Source: Solirubrobacterales bacterium (GTDB taxonomy: Bacteria > Actinomycetota > Thermoleophilia > Solirubrobacterales > 70-9). Taken from it: a stretch of DNA of 64,000 nucleotides. Shown here piece by piece: positions 8,060-16,591 of the stretch; the first letter of the stretch is position 1; every line of letters begins with the position of its first letter. The position numbers and the translations under genes are program-made. The stretch is taken from positions 44,204 through 108,203 of the forward strand of contig DATMZR010000013.1 of the NCBI GenBank assembly GCA_035573435.1. Direction: 5' to 3'. The notes under the pieces were generated by a model. The model was not told the DNA's origin. It did not search any database and worked only from the letters and a program-made list of their open reading frames with translations.

Positions 8060-9375
8060 GCTTTCGAAGAGGTGGCGAGCTCCTCGCTAACCGCGGCCGC
8101 CGCTTCCCGAAAGTGCTCCTCGTCCGGGCCGATGCAGGCGGTGGAGAACCGCTCCGGGTCATACAGCTCGGTGGCCAACCCGGCGACATCCTCGGCGCTG
8201 ACCTGCCCAATGCGCGCGAGCATCTCGTCGAGCGAGAGCAATGGGATGCCAAACAGAATCGAACGGGCAAGACGCGACATGCGCGCCCCGGTCGCCTCGA
8301 GCCCGAGCACCAGCCGGCCCTTCACATGCTCCTTGGCTCGCTCCAGCTCCTCGGCACTGACGCCGTGGTCGCGAAGCGTGGAGAGCTCGCGGCCGATGAT
8401 CGAACACGCTTCTCGGACGTTCTCCCCGCGGGTGCCGACGTACATCGCGACCATCCCGCCGTCGACGTACTGCTCGCTGTAGGAGCCGACCGAGTAGGCA
8501 AGTCCACGCTTCTCGCGCACCTCCCGAAACAGGCGCGACGAAGTGGAGCCGCCAAAGATCGCGTCCAGGACCCCCAGCGTGAAGCGTCTCTCGTCTGCGC
8601 GTGAGATCCCCGGTCCACCGAAGCAGATGTGGTACTGCTCGGTCTCTTTGACCTGGAACGCGAAGCGCGGCGCCTCCTCATACTCGGCCTTCTCCGGAAC
8701 GCCGTTTCGCTCGCCGGCAGGCGGCCTGAGCCGGCGTTGCGCCAGCTCGACGATCCGCTCGTGCTCGAGATGTCCGGCCGCAGCGACCACCAGGTTCGGT
8801 CCGGTGTAGCGGGAGCCGTGGTAGGACATGATCTCGGCGACCGGGATCGAGCCGATGACCTCGGCGTCGCCAAGCACGCGCCGCCCCAGGGGATGGTCGC
8901 CGTGGACGGCAGCTGCGAGCACGTCGTGCACCCGCTCCTGGGGCTCGTCGTCGTACATCGCGATCTCCTCCAGCACGACCTGGCGCTCAGAATCCACCTC
9001 GTCCTCGGGCAGCGCGGGACGAAGCAGCATCTCCGCGAGCAGGTCGAACGCCTGCTCTGTGTGCTCGTCCAACAGCCGTGCATGCAGCTGTGTCGACTCC
9101 TTGCTGGTGGCTGCGTTGGTGGCCGCCCCCATGCCGTCGAACAGCTCGGAGATCTCGATCGCCGAGTGCCGCTCGGTCCCTTTGAACAGCAGGTGCTCGA
9201 GGAAGTGCGAGACGCCCGCCTGTGTGGGAGCTTCGTCGCGGGAGCCCGTCCGGACCCAGAAGCCGAGCGCGACCGAGCGGACGGACGGGACAACCTCGGT
9301 GACCACCTGCAGCCCGCCGGGCAGCTCCGTGTGGGAGACGCCCTCCGGCAGCGGCGGGGTGCCTGCTTCAGACAA
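8056..9375 (-). CDS. M16 family zinc protease (pitrilysin/processing-peptidase type)
   Basis: 439 residues. The inverted zinc motif HFLEH (His57, Glu60, His61) is in the N-terminal half, with the distal glutamates around DSERQVVLEEIAMY. The C-terminal M16 lobe (residues about 180-420) is present, so this is a single-chain two-lobe member of the mitochondrial processing peptidase-like subfamily. No signal peptide is seen. The likely start is TTG at 9375, 29 bases after the pnp stop. The gene order pnp-M16-dapB is common in actinobacteria and suggests one operon. Confidence 0.88.
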   Translation of the reverse strand: MSEAGTPPLPEGVSHTELPGGLQVVTEVVPSVRSVALGFWVRTGSRDEAPTQAGVSHFLEHLLFKGTERHSAIEISELFDGMGAATNAATSKESTQLHARLLDEHTEQAFDLLAEMLLRPALPEDEVDSERQVVLEEIAMYDDEPQERVHDVLAAAVHGDHPLGRRVLGDAEVIGSIPVAEIMSYHGSRYTGPNLVVAAAGHLEHERIVELAQRRLRPPAGERNGVPEKAEYEEAPRFAFQVKETEQYHICFGGPGISRADERRFTLGVLDAIFGGSTSSRLFREVREKRGLAYSVGSYSEQYVDGGMVAMYVGTRGENVREACSIIGRELSTLRDHGVSAEELERAKEHVKGRLVLGLEATGARMSRLARSILFGIPLLSLDEMLARIGQVSAEDVAGLATELYDPERFSTACIGPDEEHFREAAAAVSEELATSSKA

Positions 9376-9404
9376 GGGACCCGGTGCGGGGCGGAGTGCC
9401 CAAT

Positions 9405-11654
9405 TTAGGTCCGTCTACGGCGTCCGCCGCCCCCCCCGCGCCCACCATCCAGGCGCTCACGGTTCCGCCGGCCGCCGCCATTGCCGCCCCCGCGTGGGCC
9501 GGAGTCGCCCGTCCCCACGCTGGTCAGCTCGTCGGGCGACTTGCCCTCGACCGCTGGATCGTTGGAGAGCCGCAGGCCGATGCGTCCACGCTCGCGGTCC
9601 ACCTCGACGACCGTGACGTCGAGCTCGTCGCCCTGCTTGAGCACGTCCTCGACAGCGCTGACGCGCTCGCCGGGCTTCACGTTGGAGATGTGCAGCAGGC
9701 CGTCGGTCCCCTTGGTGAGCTCGACGAAGGCCCCGAAGGCGGTCGTCTTGACGACCTTGCCGGTGAACCTGTCGCCGATCTCAGCCTCCTTGGTCATCGC
9801 CTCGATGCGCGCGATGCACGCATCGACCAGGGCGCCGTTCGGCGCATATACCTGCACCGTGCCGTCGTCCTCGACGTTGATGTCGGCCTCGAACTCCTCC
9901 GACAGGGCCCGGATCGTCTCGCCCCCCTTTCCAATCAGAGCGCCGATCTTCTCCGGATCGATCTTGATCTGCTCGATCCGCGGCGCGAACTGCGAGAGCT
10001 CCTCGCGCGGCCCCGGGATCGTCTGCTTCATGGCCTCGAGGATGAACAGGCGGCCCTGGCGAGCCTGCTCCAGGGCATCGCGCAGGATGTCGAAGGTGAC
10101 CCCGGAGATCTTGATGTCCATCTGAAGGGCAGTGATCCCCTCGGCGGTGCCGGCGACCTTGAAGTCCATGTCGCCCAAGTGGTCCTCGACCCCCGCGATG
10201 TCGGTGAGCACCACGTGGTCGTCGCCTTCCTTGATCAGCCCCATCGCCACCCCGGCCACGGGACTCGACACCGGCACGCCGGCGGCCATCAGCGCCATCG
10301 ACGAGGCACACACCGAGCCCATCGATGAGGACCCGTTCGACTCCAGCGTTTCCGAGACGACCCGGACCACATAGGGAAAATCGTCCGTGCTCGGGACGGT
10401 CGGCACCAGGGCCCGCTCGGCGAGCGCGCCGTGGCCGATGTCCCGGCGCTTGGGGCCTCGCATGAAGCCGACCTCCCCGACCGAGAATGGCGGGAAGTTG
10501 TAGTGGTGCCAGAAGGTCTTGGACTCGACCAGGCTGAGGTTGTCGACCCGCATGTCCATGCGGCTCGTTCCCAGCGCCACGTTGGAGAGGATCTGGGTCT
10601 CGCCGCGAGTGAAGAGCGCCGAGCCGTGCACGCGCGGTGAGACGTCGACCTCGCATTCGATCGGCCGGATCTCGTCCTCGGCCCGTCCGTCGGGCCGCTT
10701 CTTCTCGACCGCGATCCGCCGGCGGATCATCTCCTTTTCGAGTGCGTCGAATGCGCGCGAGACCTCAGCGCGCTGCTCCGGCTCAGCGTCCTCGCCGTCG
10801 CCGGCGCCCGCATATTGCTCGGTTACCTGCTCCTCGACCGCCTTGGCGGCATCCTGTCGGGCCAGCTTCTCGGGGATTTGGGTCGCCTCGTCGAGCTTCG
10901 CCCCGTGCGAGGAGCGGATCCGCTCCACCAGGTCCGCGTCGATCTTCGGCTCCTCCACCTCGAGCTTCTCCTTGCCCGCCTTGGCCCGCAACTCCTCGAT
11001 GCTCGCGCAGATCTTCTTGATCTCCTCGTGGGCGATGTCCAGGGCGTCCAGGACCTCGGCCTCCGTGACGCCGTTCGCTCCGCACTCCACCATCAGGATC
11101 GCCTCGCTCGACCCGGAAACGACCAGGTCCATCTCCAGATCGTCCGCGTTCTCCTCAGCCGGGTTGAGCACGAAATCGCCGTGCAACTTGCCGATCCGCA
11201 CCGCACCGACGTGGGTGGGCACCGGGATCTGCGAGACGGCCACCGCCGCCGAGGCGCCGTTCATCGCCAGGATGTCGTAGCTGTGCTCGAATTCCACCGA
11301 CAGGGGCTGGCAGACGATCTGGGTCTCGTAGTGCCAGCCCTTCGGGAACAGCGGTCGGAGCGGCCGATCGATCATCCGGGCCGTCAGGGTCGCCCGCTCC
11401 CCGGCCCTGCCCTCACGCCGAAAGAAGGATCCGGGAATCTTCCCGGCCGCGTAGTGGCGCTCCTCGACGTCGACCGTCAGCGGCAAGAAGTCGACGTCGC
11501 GCAGGTTGCCGGCCGTCGCCGTACAGAGGACCATCGTGTCCCCGGAGCGGACCACAACCGCTCCGCCCGCCTGGCGGGCGAGCTTGCCGGTCTCGAAGGA
11601 GATCTCCTCGCCGCCGACCTCCACCGAGACGCGGCTCACGTCAAACAGGCTCAT
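9405..11654 (-). CDS. pnp: Polyribonucleotide nucleotidyltransferase (PNPase)
   Basis: 749 residues with two RNase PH cores (about 10-230 and 330-560), a KH domain (IDPEKIGALIGKGGETI, near 570) and an S1 domain (GDRFTGKVVKTTAFGAFVEL, near 640), then a Gly/Arg-rich basic tail (GGGRRNRERL...). It degrades RNA 3'-5' phosphorolytically and can add tails. GGAGGG lies just before the ATG. The leader contains a hairpin that could serve autoregulation, as known for pnp elsewhere. Confidence 0.97.
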   Translation of the reverse strand: MSLFDVSRVSVEVGGEEISFETGKLARQAGGAVVVRSGDTMVLCTATAGNLRDVDFLPLTVDVEERHYAAGKIPGSFFRREGRAGERATLTARMIDRPLRPLFPKGWHYETQIVCQPLSVEFEHSYDILAMNGASAAVAVSQIPVPTHVGAVRIGKLHGDFVLNPAEENADDLEMDLVVSGSSEAILMVECGANGVTEAEVLDALDIAHEEIKKICASIEELRAKAGKEKLEVEEPKIDADLVERIRSSHGAKLDEATQIPEKLARQDAAKAVEEQVTEQYAGAGDGEDAEPEQRAEVSRAFDALEKEMIRRRIAVEKKRPDGRAEDEIRPIECEVDVSPRVHGSALFTRGETQILSNVALGTSRMDMRVDNLSLVESKTFWHHYNFPPFSVGEVGFMRGPKRRDIGHGALAERALVPTVPSTDDFPYVVRVVSETLESNGSSSMGSVCASSMALMAAGVPVSSPVAGVAMGLIKEGDDHVVLTDIAGVEDHLGDMDFKVAGTAEGITALQMDIKISGVTFDILRDALEQARQGRLFILEAMKQTIPGPREELSQFAPRIEQIKIDPEKIGALIGKGGETIRALSEEFEADINVEDDGTVQVYAPNGALVDACIARIEAMTKEAEIGDRFTGKVVKTTAFGAFVELTKGTDGLLHISNVKPGERVSAVEDVLKQGDELDVTVVEVDRERGRIGLRLSNDPAVEGKSPDELTSVGTGDSGPRGGGNGGGRRNRERLDGGRGGGGGRRRRT

Positions 11655-11670
11655 CTTGTCTTTTCCCTCC

Positions 11671-11689
11671 GGCCGTCCGGTTGACGGCC
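11671..11689 (-). promoter_or_regulatory. Hairpin in the pnp 5' leader
   Basis: GGCCGTC and GACGGCC form a perfect 7-bp stem with a 5-base loop, 17 bases before the pnp start and overlapping its ribosome-binding region. A second inverted repeat, AACGGC/GCCGTT, lies at 11717-11744. PNPase messages are often autoregulated through leader stems; that role here is inference. Confidence 0.4.
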
Positions 11690-11766
11690 AATCTTCGCTC
11701 AGAACTCTCGTTCTCTAACGGCGTCGATCTTACAGAGAGCCGTTTGGAATGCCCCGTGGGCGGGCC

Positions 11767-12276
11767 TCAGCCCAGCCCGCTGAGTGATTCCGCGATGTCG
11801 CCCTCGACGGGGTGGCCGCCGACGAAGGCCGCCGGCGTCCCGGCGATCCCGGCCCGGATCCCGCTCTCGAAGGCGCGACGGACGCGCTCGGCTACCGGCT
11901 CGGAGCGGCGGTCGCGGTCAAAGAGCTCCAGGTCGAGGGCGAGATCCTCGGCGCGCGCCCACAGATGCGGATCGTCCTGGTGAGGCTGATCGGTGAGCAG
12001 CGAGTCCCACATCTCCACGAAGCGCCCCTGGAGACCGGCTGCCTCCACGGCGGCGTGGAGCGCGGGGGCGCGGGGATGCTTGGAGGCGATCGGAAAGTGG
12101 CGAAGCGCCAGCCGGAGTGGCAGCTCGCGTATCCGAATCCAGGCGAGGGCGCACCGGGGACAGGCCAGGTCGAGGTAGACGATCGCCTCCGGCCCCCGGC
12201 CTCGGACATGGTCGTCGGGGCCGACGGGCGGAAGCGGTTGGCTTGTGAGTTCGCGCACCGAAAGCAAGGTAGCCAT
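11767..12276 (-). CDS. DsbA-like thioredoxin-fold protein
   Basis: 169 residues from the ATG at 12276. Residues about 30-165 resemble a DsbA/Thioredoxin_4 domain: strand plus CPRC redox motif (LDLACPRCALAW), a helical insertion with LRLALRHFPI, and the cis-proline loop GTPAAFVGG near the end. There is no signal peptide or membrane segment, so it is probably cytoplasmic, as are the 'DsbA family' NhaA-associated or FrnE-like proteins. It follows a peroxiredoxin by about 75 bases, suggesting a joint role in thiol homeostasis. Confidence 0.72.
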   Translation of the reverse strand: MATLLSVRELTSQPLPPVGPDDHVRGRGPEAIVYLDLACPRCALAWIRIRELPLRLALRHFPIASKHPRAPALHAAVEAAGLQGRFVEMWDSLLTDQPHQDDPHLWARAEDLALDLELFDRDRRSEPVAERVRRAFESGIRAGIAGTPAAFVGGHPVEGDIAESLSGLG

Positions 12277-12303
12277 AAGCGCCAAATCGGTTCGAGAGTG
12301 GAA

Positions 12304-12326
12304 TTGGGGCCCGTATGTGTCCCCAA
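12304..12326 (-). other. Inverted repeat after the peroxiredoxin gene
   Basis: TTGGGG and CCCCAA pair around an 11-base loop, 28 bases after the peroxiredoxin stop. No T-run follows, so it is at best a weak or factor-dependent terminator or an mRNA-stabilising stem. Confidence 0.3.
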
Positions 12327-12353
12327 CTCTCCACTCGACCGGGGGAGCCGGGC

Positions 12354-12812
12354 TTAGCCCGCCGACTCCAGGGCGTCAAAGATTAGGTTGGCCCCGGGGA
12401 TCTCGAGCGGCGTGGGCGACTCGTGCACCCAGGCGACCAGTCCCTCCTCATCGACGAGCACGAGCGAGCGATTGCCGTGGCCAACCTCGTCCAGGAAGGC
12501 GCCGTAGCTGCGAGTCACAGCGCCCTTGGGCTCAAAGTCGGCTAACAGCGGGATGGTGATGCCGAGCTTCTCCCGGAACGCCCGGTGCGCCCATGCGGAG
12601 TCGACGCTGATCCCGACCAGGCTCGTGCCCCGTTCCTCGATCTGCTCCAGAACCTCCTGATACAGGGAGAGCTGGTCGGTGCACACCGGGCTGAAGTCCA
12701 GGGGATAGAAGACCAGCATGACCTTCCGGCCCCGGAAGTCCGCCAGGCTGACCTCCTTGCCCTCGTGGTTCCGTAGCGAGAACTCGGGCGCCGGCGACCC
12801 GGGCTTGATCAT
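12354..12812 (-). CDS. Peroxiredoxin (AhpE/Bcp-like)
   Basis: 152 residues; the ATG at 12812 is preferred over an adjacent TTG. PGSPAPEFSL, then FYPLDFSPVCTDQ with the peroxidatic Cys at about position 46, and the active-site Arg in the C-terminal half, define an AhpC-TSA family peroxidase. No clear second (resolving) cysteine is seen, so it is probably a 1-Cys enzyme that needs an outside reductant, perhaps the thioredoxin-fold neighbour. A repeated hairpin/ribosome-binding element lies immediately upstream. Confidence 0.88.
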   Translation of the reverse strand: MIKPGSPAPEFSLRNHEGKEVSLADFRGRKVMLVFYPLDFSPVCTDQLSLYQEVLEQIEERGTSLVGISVDSAWAHRAFREKLGITIPLLADFEPKGAVTRSYGAFLDEVGHGNRSLVLVDEEGLVAWVHESPTPLEIPGANLIFDALESAG

Positions 12813-12816
12813 CAAA

Positions 12817-12896
12817 CGCCACCAGCCTGTTGCCTCGCCAGGGGGACTCCGCCCCCTCGACGCCGCGTTCCTGCGGCGTCTCCCCCGCTCGGCGCC
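12817..12896 (-). repeat. Intergenic hairpin/RBS element, copy 1 (rpsO-peroxiredoxin gap)
   Basis: The end near the downstream gene (12817-12838) matches the pyrR-pyrB copy in 20 of 22 bases, and the far end (GCTCGGCGCC, 12887-12896) matches the ruvA-ruvB copy exactly. The centre differs: it holds an 8-bp stem GACGCCGC/GCGGCGTC (12859-12880) inside GGGGGA/TCCCCC (12841-12886). It begins just after the rpsO stop and ends at the start codon of the next gene. Confidence 0.6.
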
Positions 12897-12901
12897 AACA
12901 C

Positions 12902-13171
12902 CTATCGGCGCAGGCCGAGGTCGGCCACGACCTTGCGGTAACGCTCCAGGTCCGAGCTCTCCAGGTACCTGAGCAGCCGCCGCCGCTTGCCGACCATCAT
13001 CAGCAGCCCGCGGCGCGAGTGGTGATCCTTACGATGCTCGCGCAGATGCTCGGTCAGGTGGTTGATGCGCTCCGTGAGCAGGGCCACCTGAACCTCAGCC
13101 GAGCCGGTATCACCGGACTCGCGTCCGAACTTGCCGATCAGCTCCTGTTTGCGGTCCTTGGTCAGCGGCAT
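12902..13171 (-). CDS. rpsO: 30S ribosomal protein S15
   Basis: 89 residues, the normal S15 length, with [24 protein letters not shown] split over its first helices and the conserved HSRRGLL and LLRYL segments. It binds 16S rRNA helices of the platform. Its ATG shares one base with the ribF stop, so ribF and rpsO are translationally coupled. A strong hairpin follows the stop. Confidence 0.98.
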   Translation of the reverse strand: MPLTKDRKQELIGKFGRESGDTGSAEVQVALLTERINHLTEHLREHRKDHHSRRGLLMMVGKRRRLLRYLESSDLERYRKVVADLGLRR

Positions 13172-14058
13172 CAGGGCGGAGTGAAGCTAGCACAGAGCTC
13201 TCGAGCGACCTCGACGTCACGCTCCATTTGGGCGACCAGCTCCTCCACGCCCCCGAACCGCCTTTCGCCGCGCAGCCGGTTGATGAATGCGATGCGCAGC
13301 GTGTGCCCGTACAGGTCCCCATCGAAGTCGATCAGGTGCGCCTCGACCAACAGCCCGCGTCCACTCTCGAAGGTCGGGCGAACCCCCACGTTCACCGCCG
13401 CCGGCCGGCCGTCGGCAAACGCCGCGTAGACCCCGTGGCCCGGGCAGACCAGGTCGTCGGACGGCACGATGTTGGCCGTCGGGAAGCCGAGCTTGCGGCC
13501 CCTTTCATCCCCCTCGACCACGGTCCCCTCGAGCAGGAAGGGGGCGCCCAGGCACCGCATGGCCGCCTCTACCTCCCCCGCGGCGACCAGGGACCTGATC
13601 CGCGTCGAGGAGACGATCTCCCCATCCACTTCCACCAAGGGCACGATGCGCGTCTGGAACTCCTGACGCGAGGCAAGCATCTGGGGGTCTCCCCTGGCCT
13701 TGGAGCCGAAGCGGAAGTTCTCCCCCACGGAGACGCGCTCAGCGCCAAGCGCCTCGACCAAAACCCGCGAGCAGAAGTCCTCCGGGGCGATGGACGAGAA
13801 CTCGTCGTCGAACGCGATCACGATCAGCTCCTCGACCCCCAGCCCCTCGATGACGTCGCGCTTGATCTCGAAGGGCATGATCAGCTTCGGCGCCGCATCG
13901 GGGTGGAGCACGCGCACGGGGTGCGGCTCGAACGTCAACGCCGTATCCGCCCGGTCGATCACCTGGCGATGGCCGACGTGGACGCCGTCGAAGACGCCGA
14001 TCGCCACGTGTCGGGATCGCGGCTCGGCATCGGCAAGCTGGGTGACCCTGATCTTCAT
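13171..14058 (-). CDS. ribF: Bifunctional riboflavin kinase / FAD synthetase
   Basis: 295 residues. The N-terminal FAD synthetase nucleotidyltransferase domain (about 15-165) has [10 protein letters not shown] as the HxGH-type motif. The C-terminal flavokinase domain (about 175-290) has [11 protein letters not shown]. It makes FMN from riboflavin and then FAD. It sits between truB and rpsO, the standard arrangement in many bacteria (rbfA-truB-ribF-rpsO). Confidence 0.96.
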   Translation of the reverse strand: MKIRVTQLADAEPRSRHVAIGVFDGVHVGHRQVIDRADTALTFEPHPVRVLHPDAAPKLIMPFEIKRDVIEGLGVEELIVIAFDDEFSSIAPEDFCSRVLVEALGAERVSVGENFRFGSKARGDPQMLASRQEFQTRIVPLVEVDGEIVSSTRIRSLVAAGEVEAAMRCLGAPFLLEGTVVEGDERGRKLGFPTANIVPSDDLVCPGHGVYAAFADGRPAAVNVGVRPTFESGRGLLVEAHLIDFDGDLYGHTLRIAFINRLRGERRFGGVEELVAQMERDVEVARELCASFTPP

Positions 14059-14093
14059 CGACTCACGCGGCCGCGAAGCCTTTCACGCAAGCG

Positions 14094-14885
14094 CTATGCG
14101 AGCACGACTTCGGGCCGCAGCGCCGCCCCACGTCGACGGGCGACCGCCAGCAGGCGCCCCTCGCTGGTGAGCCTGAGTGGGCCTTCAGCCTCGCCGGCGG
14201 CGGGCACGGGGGCCCCGTGAGCGACGCGCTTGGCCTCGGTGCCATCGAGGATCCGCTCGGGCAGGAAGGCCAGCGCCGCGCCCGCCCCAAGCGGCTCGCC
14301 GCCCGCGGCCTCCACTCGAAACGGGCCCACGGCGATCCGCCTTAGCTGCTCGCAATACGCATCGCCGAGCGTTTCGATCAGGGTGCGAATGTAGGTGCCG
14401 GTCGAGCACTCGATCTCGAACTCCGCGCTGTCGCCCTCGTGGCGCAACAGCTCGGCGCGGTAGACATCGACCTCGCGCTCCGGGGTTTCCACGCTCTCAC
14501 CGCGATGGGCGCGCCGATAGAGCCGCTCGCCCTCCACCTTGACCGCCGAGGTCATCGGCACCCGCTGGCGAATCCGCCCTGTGGGCAGTTCCAGCCGCTC
14601 GGGAATCACGCCCGTCTGGGACAGTTCGCCGTCAGGATCGCCCGTGGTCGACCGCCAGCCGAGCCGCGCCGTCGCCCGGTAGGTCTTACGCAGGGGCAGG
14701 AAATAGCGCTGGAGTCGCGTCGCCCGCCCCAGAAGCACCACCAGGAGCCCCGTGGCGAAGGGGTCCAGCGTTCCGGCGTGTCCCACCCTCTGATCGCGCT
14801 CGCGGCGAACGCGCTCCACCATGTCGTGTGAGGTCGCACCGGCGGGCTTGTCGACGAGCACGATCCCGGCATCCGGCTGCGGCAT
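14094..14885 (-). CDS. truB: tRNA pseudouridine(55) synthase
   Basis: 264 residues from the ATG at 14885 (MPQPDAGIVLVDKPAGATSH); the frame continues upstream over the end of nrnA but without protein-like sequence. The catalytic aspartate is Asp41 in GHAGTLDPFATG. It converts U55 in the T-loop of tRNAs. The start lies five bases after the nrnA stop, so the two are coupled. Confidence 0.95.
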   Translation of the reverse strand: MPQPDAGIVLVDKPAGATSHDMVERVRRERDQRVGHAGTLDPFATGLLVVLLGRATRLQRYFLPLRKTYRATARLGWRSTTGDPDGELSQTGVIPERLELPTGRIRQRVPMTSAVKVEGERLYRRAHRGESVETPEREVDVYRAELLRHEGDSAEFEIECSTGTYIRTLIETLGDAYCEQLRRIAVGPFRVEAAGGEPLGAGAALAFLPERILDGTEAKRVAHGAPVPAAGEAEGPLRLTSEGRLLAVARRRGAALRPEVVLA

Positions 14886-14889
14886 CTGG

Positions 14890-15918
14890 CTAGAGCTGTG
14901 CCCTGACCTCGTCACAGAGGAACTTGACCAGCTCGGGGTATTCGAGATCGGTCGAGAAGCCGGCCGCCCGTAGGTGGCCTCCGCCTCCGTGCTTACGGGC
15001 AATCGCCGACACGTCAACCCTGCCCACCGTCGAGCGCAAGCTCACCTTGCGCGCCGCGTGTCCACCGTCAGTCTTGTCCCGGATCATCGCCGCAACCTCG
15101 ATCCCCTCGAGCGCGCGCACGTGGTCGATGATCCCCTCGGTGAGTACCTCGCTCGCACCCGTCTCCGCGTAATCGTCAGTCGAGATGTAGGTAGCGGCCA
15201 GGTTGCAGTCCGGAAAGCGCTCGATCCGCTCGATCGCGCGGCCCACCAGGCGCAGCTTCTCGATCGGGACTCGCTCGTACAGGCGCCGGTAGGTGTCGTG
15301 GACGTCCACCCCGGCCTCGATCAGCTCTGCCGCCATCCGGTGGGTGTCCGCGCTCGTGTTCTCGTACATGAAGCGGCCCGTGTCCGTGATCAGCGCCACG
15401 TAGAGGGCCCCCGCGATCCCCGGGGTGAGCTCGGCGCCCAGCAGCTTCGCCAACTCGAACAGGATCTCCGCCGTGCAGGAGACCTCCGTATCGACCAGGT
15501 TGAGCGTCCCGAAGCGGGTGTTGTCGTGGTGGTGATCGATGTTCAGGATCCTGGCCTCGCCGCGATGCAGGAACCCCACGGGCATGCGGTCGATGTTTCC
15601 GCAGTCGAGGAAGACCAGCGTCCGGTCCACGACGTCCGCCGGCGGCTCGTGAAAGACCTCCTCCAGCGGCAGGAACCGGTATTCGACCGGGAGAGGAAAC
15701 TCCTTCGCCGCCAGGAACATCACCGAGTCCTTGCCGAGCTGGGTGAGGATCTGGTGCATGGCGAGCAGCGACCCGAGCGCGTCGCCGTCCGGTCCCTCGT
15801 GGGTCGTCAGTAGGAAGCGATCCGAAGCTCGCAGGTCCTGGGCCACCTCCTCGAGCGATGCGTCCTTGGGCTCCGCCGTCGCGGCGACTGCCTCGGTCAC
15901 TTGTCGAGCAGCCTCCAT
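14890..15918 (-). CDS. nrnA: DHH/DHHA1 phosphoesterase (NrnA-like oligoribonuclease / pAp phosphatase)
   Basis: 342 residues. HEGPDGDALGS (40-50) and NIDHHHDN (DHH at 128-130) are the metal-binding motifs, and a C-terminal DHHA1 domain carries GGGGH. NrnA-type enzymes degrade short oligoribonucleotides and, in some species, dephosphorylate pAp or c-di-nucleotide products; which of these applies is not visible. Its start overlaps the rbfA end by 22 bases, as in other actinobacterial rbfA-nrnA-truB operons. Confidence 0.9.
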   Translation of the reverse strand: MEAARQVTEAVAATAEPKDASLEEVAQDLRASDRFLLTTHEGPDGDALGSLLAMHQILTQLGKDSVMFLAAKEFPLPVEYRFLPLEEVFHEPPADVVDRTLVFLDCGNIDRMPVGFLHRGEARILNIDHHHDNTRFGTLNLVDTEVSCTAEILFELAKLLGAELTPGIAGALYVALITDTGRFMYENTSADTHRMAAELIEAGVDVHDTYRRLYERVPIEKLRLVGRAIERIERFPDCNLAATYISTDDYAETGASEVLTEGIIDHVRALEGIEVAAMIRDKTDGGHAARKVSLRSTVGRVDVSAIARKHGGGGHLRAAGFSTDLEYPELVKFLCDEVRAQL

Positions 15919-16229
15919 AACCGGGCGCCGCGCTCTGGGGCCTCGTCGTAGTGGAAGCTGAGGGTTGGGGTGCGCTTGAGACGCATCTCGCGCGCGATCG
16001 TAGCCTGCAGCACGCCGTGGGATGACGAAAGCCCTGCAAGCGTCGCCTCGCGCTCGGCCTCGTCGCCGAGCACGCTGACGTGCACGCGCGCCGAGCGCAG
16101 GTCCGGGCTCGTCTCGACCGAGGTCACCGTGACGAATCCGATCCGTGGGTCCTCGAGCTCGGTGGCGATGGCGGACCCGATGACCTCGCGCATGACCTCA
16201 TTCACCCTCCTCATGCGCTCGGTGGGCAT
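15897..16229 (-). CDS. rbfA: Ribosome-binding factor A
   Basis: 110 residues from the ATG at 16229 (MPTERMRRVNEVMREVIGSA), the family's usual start; a longer upstream extension is not protein-like. DPRIGFVTVTSVETSPDL and the closing FHYDEAPERG are RbfA hallmarks. It assists 30S maturation. It lies between DUF503 and nrnA in a standard operon. Confidence 0.95.
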   Translation of the reverse strand: MPTERMRRVNEVMREVIGSAIATELEDPRIGFVTVTSVETSPDLRSARVHVSVLGDEAEREATLAGLSSSHGVLQATIAREMRLKRTPTLSFHYDEAPERGARLWRLLDK

Positions 16230-16273
16230 AGCCGGGCGACTATAGCTCAGGGCATACGACCCGCCGGCCGGGC

Positions 16274-16573
16274 TCAGCCACGGATGTCGGCCAGGCTCAG
16301 GAGGTCGCGCTCGAATGCGCACCCGTCCGGACAACGGGCCTCCACGAAGCGCTCCAGTTCGTCGGCGCGCTGTCCCACCTCCCCGCCGCCCACGAGGGCG
16401 CAGACGAGCGTTGCTCGCTGCCACGTGTCGTGTCCGTCGACCTCGGCCACGGCAGCCCCGAAGCGCTGTCGGAGCTGGGCCTTCAGCGAGTGCAGGACCT
16501 TTCGCTTGCCCTTCAGATCGTGCGAATCGTTGAGGTGCAACTGAACCTCGATCATGCAGACATACGGCGTCAT
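16274..16573 (-). CDS. DUF503 family protein (YlxP-like)
   Basis: 99 residues, typical for the family (about 90-100). It opens with a ferredoxin-like beta strand, MIEVQLHLNDSHDLKGKRK, and includes VAEVDGHDTWQRATL. This small protein is regularly found between infB and rbfA, as here, and has been linked to ribosome assembly, though its biochemistry is not established. An ATG further in (residue 7) is an alternative start. Confidence 0.88.
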   Translation of the reverse strand: MTPYVCMIEVQLHLNDSHDLKGKRKVLHSLKAQLRQRFGAAVAEVDGHDTWQRATLVCALVGGGEVGQRADELERFVEARCPDGCAFERDLLSLADIRG

Positions 16574-16591
16574 TAGACGGTTTGCAGCCGT

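Noticed and set aside
12304..12326. Intrinsic terminator after peroxiredoxin
   Set aside because: The stem is only 6 bp and no T-run follows; kept as an inverted repeat only.
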